From contig NC_088330.1 in the NCBI RefSeq assembly GCF_036884655.1, forward strand, positions 33,089,001 through 33,153,000: 64,000 nucleotides of DNA. The letters are read 5' to 3'. Position 1 is the first letter of the stretch, and every line of letters starts with the position of its first letter. Made by a program: the position numbers and the translations under genes. Of this stretch, positions 13,833 to 24,381 are shown piece by piece. The notes below the pieces were generated by a model, which was not told the DNA's origin, made no database searches, and saw nothing but the letters and a program-made list of their open reading frames with translations. The stretch comes from Musa acuminata AAA Group (Eukaryota; Streptophyta; Magnoliopsida; Zingiberales; Musaceae).

Positions 13833-16235
13833 ATGGCGACGGAATCGGACGGGGAAGAGGAGACAGCGACGGCCGCGGGGAAGCTGACGGGGAGTCCTCA
13901 GCTGTCGGTTGACGACGATCTCCGTGAGATGGCGAAGAAGGCCGCGTGGAGCGTCAGCTCTTGCAAGCCCGGGAACGGCGTCCTCTCCCTCCGCGACGAA
14001 AACCTCGATACCTACTGGCAGTTAAGATGAATTCCTTCTTTCTCTCCCCATTGTGTCTTTCGATATCTTCCAAAGTTACGATTTTCCTCGTTTTACCCTC
14101 TTTGAATTTGTACGAATCGACCAAACCCTAAATGGAAGAACCGCGTTTTCTAGTAAATTGCTACACTGCTGGGGAGCTAAATAATCGCTCTTCCCCTGTT
14201 CATCTTTCTCAATGCATCATTTTCCCACCTTTCCGTGGAAGAAAGAACTGAAAACATTATTTTCTCGATTAGTTTTGTAAAAGATCGATGAGGAATATGA
14301 AAAAGTTAATCTTTTTCGCTTTAAATGTTGATATATGTTCGATGATAAATGGATACCCTCGAGAAAAACTGCTGGTGAAATCTTTCTTTTGCTGGTTATA
14401 GTGGATAGATTAGTGATCAGTTTGTTTATTGATTCAGATCGGATGGAGCCCAACCCCATCTGGTCAATATCCAGTTTCAGAAGAAGGTTAAGCTGCAGGT
14501 TGTGTTCCTATGTCCGTCCCTTTACCTTTTTTTTATTTGGAACTGCTTGAGTTTGAGTCACTGTTTTCTTGTTAATCTTGATTTGTTGTTAAATGTGATA
14601 TGAATCATCTGGCTCAGCTGGTTGTCCTCTATGTGGATTTCAAGTTGGATGAGAGTTACACACCAAGCAAGATCTCAATCCGTGCTGGTGATGGTTTCCA
14701 CAACCTAAAGGTGTCTCTTCCTTCCCAATTTAGTTCTTTTCCTTTCTTTCTGTAAGTTATAAGTTCTACATTACCATTACAATGGAAAGTTTGTTATTAC
14801 AGACCTTGGTAATAATCGAGTGAGTGAAAATGATTGTAGAACCACTAACCAGTTTTGCTGATCTTGGAATTACTGGGACTAGCTGAATTTTCATATAGGT
14901 CAATAATCTGATTATTGAACTTTACTGTTGGACTGAATAATTTGGTTTCTGCACTCCTGTGTAACAGGAGATAAAAACTGTGGAGCTCGTGAAGCCAGTT
15001 GGTTGGGTCCATATCTCTTTGTCTGGTAATGATCCCCGGTAAGTCTCACTAATGATATTTCAATCTCCTTGCTTGCTTTTGCATTTATTTGATACTAAAA
15101 TATTTCTTTTTGCTCTTTTATAATACCATTGTTATTTGTGTCAATTCAGTGCACTTTACATTTTCAAGTTGATCATTCTCATTTTGCTGATAAGTTGAAT
15201 ATTCTTTACATAGTAGGTGAATCAGTTAGAATAACTTCTGCATAGCCCTAGGATACAGAAAAAGATTAAATAAGGAAAAAGAGGTGCAGAAGAATAATGG
15301 TGGAAGATAATAGAAAAAAATTATCTCAACTTTTTTAAATAAATTGAAGACAGGTTACGTGTCCCTTTTGAAAGGCAATGACCAATACAAAGCCTCTTAT
15401 TAACTCCTAGCAAAATGTCTTAAGCCTCAATTTTTCTTTAAGTGTACTCGGGTTTTGGGAAAAAAAAAATTTCAAACATCAAGAAATTGTTATATGGAGC
15501 AATCTGATAATCAGCACATGTAACCTTGTATGATGTGAAGTTTGTTATTATATATTTTACTTGGTCAATATGGATGAAAAAGGCAGCATATAAGTGTCAT
15601 TATTTATTATTGTATATATATTTCTTGAGATGTTCCGTATAATTTGATTGTTAAATGAATATATCAGAAAGAAAAAGGAACAGATTCATGTTGTAGAAAT
15701 TACAAAATTTGAAAATTTCTGATTGAAATAGCGACCTCCAGCACTCAAAGTCTCAAACGATGCATACTGATTTCAACAAAAAAAAAAAAATCAACATATC
15801 ATGTTTTTGCCAGATATTTAAGCAGGTCCAAAACTTTACCTGCCTACTGGGACAGCTGTGTCAGATTGAAGATACTGCACTTATAATGAGGCTCTTCACT
15901 GGAAGCAAGACAGTTCATCTTACGAGTATCCAAACTTGTGAATTAGAACTGCACTAAATTGTCCTTTCATCTTGCAGGGAAACCTTTATTCATACTTTTA
16001 TGCTCCAAATTGCTGTTTTATCCAATCATCTGAATGGAAGGGACACACACATACGTCAAGTCAAAATATACGGGCCTCGACCGTGAGTCCACAATTACTG
16101 TACACTGTTGCTTTTCTTATTCCATTTTCATGCACTAAGGTTTGCCATGGTATGCTGTATTACAGGAACCCTGTTCCCCTTCAACCATTTCATTTTACTT
16201 CAAAAGAATTCATCACTTACTCGATCCTTCGGTAA
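13833..16235 (+). CDS. APC10: Anaphase-promoting complex subunit 10 (DOC domain)
   Basis: Six exons join in phase: 13833-14020, 14438-14498, 14618-14710, 14968-15038, 15978-16082, 16166-16235, giving 195 aa, the usual APC10 length. APC10 helps the coactivators CDC20/CDH1 present destruction-box substrates to the APC/C ubiquitin ligase, in the nucleus and mitotic cytoplasm. The sequence shows a short acidic N-terminus, then the DOC/galectin-like fold: [88 protein letters not shown]. The last exon ends [11 protein letters not shown]. The C-terminal Leu-Arg resembles the Ile-Arg tail that docks on TPR subunits. The start is the only ATG with a suitable N-terminus; the promoter side holds a (TA)n tract. 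Confidence 0.95.
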
Positions 16236-16882
16236 CAATCGTCCTTATAGATATGCAGGAAGTGTGGAAGATCAGCAGTCCTTCCTGGTGTGAGCACACT
16301 GAAAAACAAGAATTTGTTCTAACATTTTATCTTGAAATTTCCAGACATAATTTTGTGCAAATTTCCGAGCTTTATCTTGGTGCAAAAGCTCAACAAGATT
16401 CTGAACCAATTTACAGAGACCTGTTGGGTATTTAACTCTTTCATTGGATTCAACCACATGATTTTTCAGTACAAGTTCCTGAAAACCTGAATTGTGTAAT
16501 TCAAATTATACTTATGTAGACATTGCTTGTGGTTTGTCCTATCACTTAAAAAGTAATTAATATTCAAGCAACATGATCTGCAGGCACAAAGGATTTTGAT
16601 TCAGTCAATGTTCAAGATTCTATGACCATAATGTTCTAACAGTGATCTCCTCTGATTTCAGACATTTTACCTAATAGAGATAATGGCAATTATATTCTGG
16701 TCAATTGCTGGGACAGCCGAATGTGAATGACCACCTTGCACGAGGGAATCAAATGTTTACCTGTCACTAGTTGCATTGATTGAAGGATGTTTTTTATACA
16801 AACAGTAATGTATTTGTTCTGTGACCTAAGTGCAGTATCTTCATCCTGATATGTTTTTGTCCTCCATATCACTTGTGTAACT

Positions 16883-18420
16883 AGAGTTGACCCAGTAACA
16901 AATGAGAAGATCAAAACAGAAATCAACAAGCCTGTGTTATTGCGAGACAAATTTCTTGCTTATAGAAAGTCTGAAACAGATTATGTTGGGATAAACAAAA
17001 GATGTTCTAACATCATTACTTGGTTTATTACTGATCTGTTTTTTCTTCTTTTTCTGTTTCTTCTTTAACCAGTTCAATTGATACTATGTCAATGGGCATC
17101 GGCAACAGCATACATGACTTTTTTGCTGCGTATCAACCATGGCCGGGATCTTGAGCAGCACCTTCTTCTTTACAAGCATTAGAGAATGCAATCAAAGAAG
17201 CTTCCATGTAGAACAACACTCTTATTCTATCAAGGAATGCCAGAACATGAGATCTGATGCTTGAATGACACATACTAGTTTCTTCATCTTCATACGCACT
17301 GTAGAGTAGAGCATGGCTGTGGCTTTATATAGAGAAGCTATTGAGTTCATGGCGTCTGGTTTTGGGGTTAACACTGCAACAGAATCTGAAGAACTAATCA
17401 TCAAGAGGCATTCCTATGCGAAAACCACATTTGATGAGCTCAACCTAGCAAGCAATGGAGGCTTGAGGATTGTTCTTTTACTACTTAGATGAATGAAGTT
17501 TCAATAAAAAACAGTTCTCTTTGCTTGCAATAATAACAGAAATGATGATGTTAATCATGTTCATAATAAATTCAACCGGTATCATTTCGGATCCCCATGT
17601 CGATAGGAATCTCATGAAATGTTCGTCAATTTAGTTCTAGTTTCACTTATTATATTTATAATAAATATTATTGCTAGAAGATAAATTTTAGAACACCAAC
17701 CATCAAAAAGACATCAATGGAGATAATGGCTGCTGTGTTAGAAGATTGCATCAACATCACCATTTTTGTTGTTCTCGAGAAATCTCCTTTGGCATGGACA
17801 GAGCTCGACATATCATCATAGTTGGAAGATACTCAGACTATACAGTTGAATTTTGATACACCATTGTTTCTTTTTTCAATTGATTCATGACTGTGATTGA
17901 AAAGATGAGAAAAGAAAAGAACCTTCTTGCATCTCAGAAGTTTCATGCATTTATTGCCTGAAGTTGTACATCTTGTGAGCATTTGGTCATCGAATTCTCA
18001 TATCATTTGCCTCTTGTTTTTTATATGAATCAAGTCTAATATATAATCCACACAGACATAGGCATTTCATCATCTAAAAAGAGTTGACTTGGCAAAATGT
18101 CAGAAGATCAAAATAGGAATCAACAAGCTGGAGTTATTCCAAGACAAATATCATGCTTATTGACAGTGTGAAACAGATCATGTTGGTATCAGTAAAACAT
18201 GTTCTGAAGTCAGTCCTCACTTTACACATTTCCACACTTCGATTGATGCTATGCGAACCGTGCCAAGTTCCTTCAGCTTGAATGACACAACATGCTAGTT
18301 CCATGTAGGTGGCCTGCAGAATGCTTTCTTCACACACACACACACACTGTAGAGTAGATGCTATGGCTCATATGGAGGAGCTGTTGAGCTCATGTTTTGG
18401 GGTTACACTGCAACAGATTG
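16883..18420. repeat. Diverged duplication downstream of APC10 (16883-17390 and 18080-18420)
   Basis: Two blocks about 1.2 kb apart share ordered similarity. They begin AGAGTTGAC...AGAAGATCAAAA, pass through GACAAAT..CTTGCTTAT and GCTTGAATGACAC, and end at CACTGTAGAGTAGA and GGGGTTACACTGCAACAGA. Copy 2 is shorter by internal deletions and has gained a (CA)n tract near 18333. No open frame is conserved between the copies. Confidence 0.7.
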
Positions 18421-18818
18421 CAAATTTCTGGAGATTATATTTCTTCTTGTCCAAGAAAAAGAAATCAAGTGAGAATACTACATGTGAACATTTCTTTCAG
18501 TTTAGTTCTACATCATATATATATATAGATAGGTATGAAGATCCGAATTAGCATATAACGTTCCGATTTAGTTCCACATGAAAAATGCATGAACATCTGA
18601 GTTAGTATATAGAGTTATTTGGGTATACTATTTTTTTTCTTAGTATATGTCTACTGTAGGTTGCAGGCCAAAAATAGGAAATTTGGCATATATCTACATT
18701 TTTTTTTTTTTGCCTCTACTAGGTGCATAAATAAATAAATTTTATTTATTTGTGCTTGTTGTAATGACTTCAAAATGTTTTTGATTCTTTGAATGGTGGG
18801 GTTTTTTTTTATTTATTC

Positions 18819-19150
18819 TAAGAGAAACTGCATGATCATGATGATGATGATTTCCAAAAATGAGATAGAAACTAGAGGTAATTTAAAGAAAAAAAGAGAA
18901 TCAAAATTTACAGATAAGAGCTCTGTATCAACCCTAAACCCTAAATTATAACATGAGTTCCATATTGACATATCCTTTTAATGAGTAATAATTTAAAAAA
19001 ATGGAAAAATATAATGTCCAGAACTCTTTATTTACAAATTTTATAATCTTAATTCATGATATTTGATTCTCTTTTTTATTTAAATTACCTCTATTTTCTA
19101 TTTCATTTTTGGAAATCATCATCATCATCATCATCATGTAATTTCTCTTA
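18819..19150. repeat. Long inverted repeat (MITE-like or hairpin-forming element)
   Basis: The left arm (about 18819-18923) starts TAAGAGAAACTGCATGATCA and continues through TTTCCAAAAATGAGATAGAA, AGAGGTAATTTAAA and AGAGAATCAAA. The right arm (about 19021-19150) is its reverse complement, ending TGTAATTTCTCTTA. The arms are ~105-130 nt and roughly 85-90% complementary by eye, around a ~100-nt centre that contains ACCCTAAACCCTAAA. Long terminal inverted repeats suggest a non-autonomous DNA transposon. No clear target-site duplication is seen. Confidence 0.75.
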
Positions 19151-19390
19151 GAAAAATATATTTTTTAATATATAAAAAAATTATAACCTTGGCTGAGGCT
19201 GAGGCTGAGTTTGATGGTGATGAACAAAACCTAACACTTAAGAGAAGAACTTGAGGTGATGACAATTTTTACCTCTTCTTCTCTCTCTAAACTTTCTCCC
19301 TTGGATAGGGTTACTTCTCTTCTGTGCCTCTCTAATAATACCATATCCATGGACTCATCTTATAGTTTGAGTTACAGAAGGAATCACTTG

Positions 19391-19668
19391 TTTCCAAGTA
19401 AGAGACTACTTGACGATAGGAATTTGGATCGAGGCAAAAAAACCTCTTATCGGATATTAGAATCAATTTCGTACGGAGACTATCTATCTCATGCGTTGAC
19501 ATCTTATATGTTTTCCTTACAGGTTTTTGGGATCTCCATTTCCTTTCCAAATAAGAGGAACAGTACGGAATTTGGATTGAGGTAAAGACCTTTATTTATT
19601 ATCAGATATTAGAATTAATTTCGTACAGAGACGATCTTATGAGACGCATTATATCGATCGCTTATGTT
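19391..19668. repeat. Direct duplication ~150-bp period, 3' of lectin gene A
   Basis: Copy 1 (19391-19516) and copy 2 (about 19540-19668) share TTTCCAA.TAAGAG, GGAATTTGGAT.GAGG, ATATTAGAAT.AATTTCGTAC, and ACGCATT or GCGTTG-like ends. The identity is imperfect, with small indels. Confidence 0.65.
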
Positions 19669-19688
19669 CTCAGTTGCTTGGTGGATCG

Positions 19689-20523
19689 CTAAGCTGTATA
19701 AACCCCGATGGCGTTGAGGAATTGGCCTGAGCGGGCGAAGAACCCCATGATCCTTTGACTTCCTGCATCCAAATCGAAAGTAAAACCATCTTCCACCCCG
19801 TACGGCCCATACGTCTTCTTGTTGTTGCCAAAAGTCAGCGACCTTATCACCATTTCGCCGCGGAAAAAGCCATATCGACCACTTATCCATGTCAAGTGTT
19901 CATCGCCATCGACATCCAGATTGATCTGCATGCATGCGCAAAAAACATACACGGATGAACGTAACAGCTCTATGCTGCAGCTGCTGTCGGGAAGAGGCTG
20001 CCAAGAAACTGGAGGATGTGGAGAATGATTAGAGTTTTGACTTGACCTCGGAGAGTTGCCCTCCGGTTCCCCCCCACCAGCCGGTCCACCCGTTGCAGCC
20101 GTCGTGATGGTACATAATTCTAATGGCGTTCACTGCGAGCCCATGGCGAAGCATCACCTTCAGGATGCGAGTGTCGGGACCTACACCCATGTCCTTCTCG
20201 CTCCCGCCGGCGCCACCACAAGGTCCGGAGACGTAGACCTGCACCCAACAGAGCAACCTAATCAGCGTCTTCCGCATCTGTGAGCACAGATGAGACGTCC
20301 GTCATCCCATGTTTCTTGGATTGATCTGGAATCGTGTGGTCACAGAATGAACTAAACATCACACGACAACAAAGTGTAGATTTACGACCGAGGGCCTCAT
20401 GGCGTCCGAAGTTTCATCGCTGTCAGGGTGGTGACTGCCATGTGACTCCGAGTTGTTGCTCGCCCAAGACGTGGTCCACTGGTAGAGGAGCCTCCAACAG
20501 CTGCAGACTTTGGAAAATGCCAT
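19689..20523 (-). CDS. Jacalin-related mannose-type lectin, copy A
   Basis: Three exons on the minus strand: 20386-20523, 20047-20238, 19689-19925 (phase 0 throughout; 188 aa). Residues 1-46 are a Cys/Trp-containing leader exon (MAFSKVCSCWRLLYQWTTSW...). Residues 47-188 are one jacalin domain: GPCGGAGGSEKDMG, WTGWWGGTGGQLSE, ISGRYGFFRGEMVIRSLTF, KKTYGPYGVEDGFTFDL, GFFARSGQFLNAIGVYTA. Such lectins bind mannose or glucose in the cytosol or vacuole and often act in defence. The C-terminal sugar loop is GQFLN, where mannose-binding members such as banana lectin have G-x-x-x-D; the key Asp is Asn here, so sugar binding may be weakened. There is no obvious signal peptide. Copy B lies 3 kb away on the same strand with the same exon plan. 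The leader exon assignment rests on splice consensus and conservation between the copies. Confidence 0.85.
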
Positions 20524-22105
20524 GACGTTGAAGGAGATCGGAGAGGTTGAGGCGCACTAAAACAAATTTTGAGAGTCTGGGAAAGGAGATACCTTGTACA
20601 TTCGCTCACGAAATTATCTTCCCTTCGTTCCCCGCTTCTCCCTCGCTTTCCTGTAGAGAAAGCAAGCGAATAAATACTTGGAGGAGTTGATGGAGGATGG
20701 AAGGAAGCACAAGTGGAAATAATACAAAGTGCGAATTTTAAAGCTCTGGTCTTCCTTGATAGAGACGACGAATACCGATGGATGGTTTCAGCCCATGACA
20801 TGGCTATCTTTATAAGCATGTATATATATCCCTCTAAACACCAACTAGAAAATATTCTCAATTAATATTATTGGAAAATATTTACGTATAATATATATAT
20901 ATATATATGTTAAATGACTAATAATGTGTAATAAATATATGTTAAATAACTAATAATGAGTGATCACAGGTATGTGATTACCGATTCTAACATCAGACGA
21001 GAAGTTTTGCCTAAGGATAGTTAATCAAGCAGCAACTAATAAGATCATGTCCGATGCAATTTTCATCAAACACTATTATCATTTAAAAGGCGAAACCCTT
21101 TACGTCCCATTTAATAAATAATAATAATATGAGTATAGGATGCCAAAATTCATGACACTAAACGAGGAAAATTCACCCTCAATTGAAGCTATGCATGAAT
21201 TAAGACACGTGGCAATCACCTAAACCTAGCAACAATAATAATCTTAGAAGGAAATATTTGACACATACTATATAATATTTTCTTAGGCTTAACCTATAGC
21301 CTATCTATTTACTATAATGTAGATCAAATTCATTCATGAATTCATATCTTATTTTGGCTCTAACTTAAGTATCGGAGGAATCAGATTGGACACCCTCACC
21401 CTAGTCCGATTTTCTTGTAGGTCGGCAAGCATATGAGTACTCGAACTATCATATGTGCACTTCCAAACTTTGTACACGTTGTTTTGGACTGTGTCAAATT
21501 GATAGAGATGTCATCGACTATCATCCTTATTATTTTTGTACTAGAAAGAGGGTCTCATATTGCAAGAGCACCACACTACAGACCCACTTAACGAGCACTC
21601 AAGTGAGGGTGCACCACTACCAACAAGGAAAGTCAACAATCGACCTTTCTAACCATTGATGCCACTACCTTAGTTTAAACACTTATGTAATATTGGTGTA
21701 TGTTCAATGACCCTAATCTCTCTCCTCTAACAGTGACATTGACCCATATACTAGTGTCGATCGAAGTTTTCATAAACCTTGCTCAATATGTTCAGACATT
21801 GATAGGGATGATGTAGTTGGCCTTGCCCCTACTCTCACAATTGACTTAGTTAGTACCCGTCATCCCTCAATAGTTAATGACACCGTAAATCTCGATAGAA
21901 TTGCCCTAAGCTATCTAGATGCTAGTAGTAGCCAAGGCGTCTTAACATGTAGATGCCTTGACCAATGGGGTCCCAAGATCTTCGACGATCGAGTTTAGCA
22001 GACCGCATTGTCCTTATATTTTATATTTCTTATTAAACATTGTCCAAATACCACACATTTTATATTTCTTATTAAACATTCATACAAGAGAAGAATTGTT
22101 TGGTT
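20524..22105. other. Intergenic between the lectin copies, with repeat debris
   Basis: The first ~300 bases are the promoter side of lectin A and match the same side of lectin B in blocks (for example GGAGGATGGAAG and TTCCTTGATAGAGACGA). The rest is AT-rich. At 22017-22082 a ~24-base unit (ATTTTATATTTCTTATTAAA...) occurs twice. Around 21340-21450 the composition looks like decayed retroelement sequence, but I cannot name it. Confidence 0.5.
20831..20885. repeat. Dispersed repeat, copy 1
   Basis: The sequence CCTCTAAACACCAACTAGAA followed by AATATT...TATTGGAAAATATTTA recurs at 26202-26261 inside the AHL gene. This indicates a short dispersed element. Confidence 0.75.
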
Positions 22106-22850
22106 TCATTCTTTATTGAAGTTTGCCTGCTGTTTATCATTCTTCTTTTGAAACCAACAATCTCTTTGAGAATGATTGGGACACCTTTTACATCTGGATC
22201 TACAATCTTTTGACTCATGATTGGTCTTCTTGCGAATTCTGCAACCTGAATTTGAACCTTTTTGTTGATACTCTTTCTTTTGGTAACTTTGGTCGCTTTT
22301 GTCCTCTTTCCTTTTTGTTAAATGATCCTCCATTAGAGTTTATATTTTAGATTCTTCTATGAAAAATTCAGTTTCGACTGAAATGCTTATTCAACAGGTT
22401 GATCGGAAGATGATCTGTTCATTCTTTCCTCCTGCACTCACTCGAAGGGAACTCATCCATTCAAGAAAAGTAAAGTGGACAGATTCTTTGATTCTTCTAT
22501 TGCTACTACAACATGGCAGGAAGACTTGTAAGAACTTTGCAACCAACCTTTTTTATCTTCAATAATATCTCCAAGACTTATAATATGATTAACAATTTCA
22601 ATTACTTTGCCATGTTGTCAAACTCTTCCATGATTTTTCATGCTTATTTTAACTTTTTTTGCATCAAAAATTCATGGATAGATGGATCAATTCACCCCTT
22701 ATTGAATATATCATACAGCAGTTGCATCCCCCTTTTAATGTTCTCCTTGTATTCCTTTTATTTTGTTACTGTCCTCTTAATTTTGAGGTGGTTCTTCATA
22801 TGAATCTTAATAATCAAAGTGTTCTTCCTCAAAGTTGATAAGGTCAATCC
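22106..22850 (-). mobile_element. Decayed Ty1/copia-type gag fragment
   Basis: On the minus strand an open frame at 22106-22333 reads like the end of a copia-type (UBN2-like) gag: a Lys-rich stretch, then KTNHESKDC and CKRCPNHSQRDCWFQKKN, i.e. zinc-knuckle remnants. The first knuckle has lost a Cys (CRIRKK where Cys-x2-Cys is expected). Upstream (22340-22850), broken frames still show gag-like pieces separated by stops and frameshifts. I see no LTRs, protease, integrase or reverse transcriptase. It is an old truncated insertion between the two lectin genes. Confidence 0.65.
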
Positions 22851-22982
22851 GGAATGGGATTGGCTCTTCTGCCTCGGCCGAGACTGGTAACATTGATGTA
22901 TTGATGTATTATATAATATGATAGCAGAGTACAAACACAACTTGGATGAGAAGTCGAGGAAGGAGAAGGCAGCCAAGGATCG

Positions 22983-23749
22983 TCAAGCTGTATAAACCCC
23001 GATGGCGTCGAGGAATTGGCCAGCGCGGGCGAAGAACCCCACGATCCTTTGACCTCCTGCATCCAACTTGAAAGGAGCACCATCTTCCACCCCGAACGGC
23101 CCATACGTCCTCTTGTTGGTGGCAAAAGTCAGCGACTTTATCACCAGGTAGCCGCCGCAAATGCCGTAGCGACCACTTACGCATGCCAAGTATTCATCGC
23201 GTTCATCATCCAGAACGACCTGCATGCATGACCAAAACATACGCAGATGAACTGAAAGGTTGCTGATAAGTTGGGGGAACAGAAGAGTAAGGAGGTGGAG
23301 AATGATTAGGGTTTTGGGCACTTGACCTCGGAAAGTTGCCCTCCTCTTCCCCCCCACCAGTCGGTCCACTCGTCGCGGCCGTCGCGCCGGTACAGAATTC
23401 TAATGGCGTCCACGGCAAGCCCATGGCGAACCATCACCTTTAGGATGCGAGTGCCGGGATCTGCACCCATGTTCCTCTCGCTCCCGCCGGCGCCACCGCA
23501 AGGTCCGCAAGTGTAGACCTGCACCCAACACAGCAACCTAATAAGCAACGCACAAGATTCTTCCGCATCTGTGAGCACAGATGATACGTCTGTCATCCCA
23601 TGTAGATTTACCACCGAGGGCTTCCTGGCGTGCGAGGTCTCGTCAGGGGCCGGGGGGTGACTGCCATCTGACTCCGCGTTCTTCTTCCCCCAAGACGAAG
23701 TCCACTGGTAGAGCAGCTTCCAACAGCTGCAGACCTTGGAAAATGTCAT
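22983..23749 (-). CDS. Jacalin-related mannose-type lectin, copy B
   Basis: Three exons on the minus strand: 23612-23749, 23327-23518, 22983-23219 (phase 0; 188 aa), exactly matching copy A in exon lengths (138, 192, 237). The leader exon begins MTFSKVCSCWKLLYQW. The jacalin domain shows GPCGGAGGSERNMG, WTDWWGGRGGQLSE, VSGRYGICGGYLVIKSLTF, KRTYGPFGVEDGAPFKL, GFFARAGQFLDAIGVYTA. Here the sugar loop GQFLD keeps the canonical Asp, so copy B is the better candidate for an active mannose/glucose binder. Intron 1 (23519-23611) is 93 nt, a multiple of three, and has no stop in frame, so its retention would give a 219-aa isoform. Copy A cannot do this. Confidence 0.87.
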
Positions 23750-24381
23750 GATGTCGAAGGAGATTGGAGAGGTCGAAGAGCATCGAAACAATTTAAGAGT
23801 CTGAGAAAGGAGATACCTTGTACCTTCACTTAAGAAAATACCTTCCCCGCTTCTCCGTCTCTTGGGTTTTCGGTAGAGAAAGGAAGAGAATACATTCTTT
23901 GGAGTCGATGGAGGATGGAAGCACAAGTGGAAATGGTACCCAGTCTTGTTCTTCCTTGATAGAGACGATGACTACTGCCCATGACACTTTGGCTCCCAAG
24001 CCACAACCTAAATTTACATTTATTCTTCCAAATGAGAAACACACACAAAAAACAAAAAAACCTGCATTTATCTGCTCACAGAATCTACAGGAATTCATGC
24101 TACTTGCACAGGCATGATCGAACTTGAGTGAACAATACGAAATAGGCTGGTTCACTTCAATCCAACATGATCACTAGGGTGGCCACATAACATTGCACCA
24201 TCACGAGGCACTACAGAAGAACATATCAAAGAGACGATTAAGCAAGGAAACACTACTAGTCTTGTGACTCCCACAAGGTCCACTATGTCTGCTCCTTTTG
24301 AAAGATCACCATTTAGCAACCAGATGCAAAATCAAAGAGCTAATCTTGGGTCAAGTCATTATGGACCAGGCAATCCTCCCT

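Noticed and set aside
18930..18946. ACCCTAAACCCTAAA resembling telomere repeat
   Set aside because: Only two units, internal to an inverted repeat; a telo-box at most, not an interstitial telomere array.
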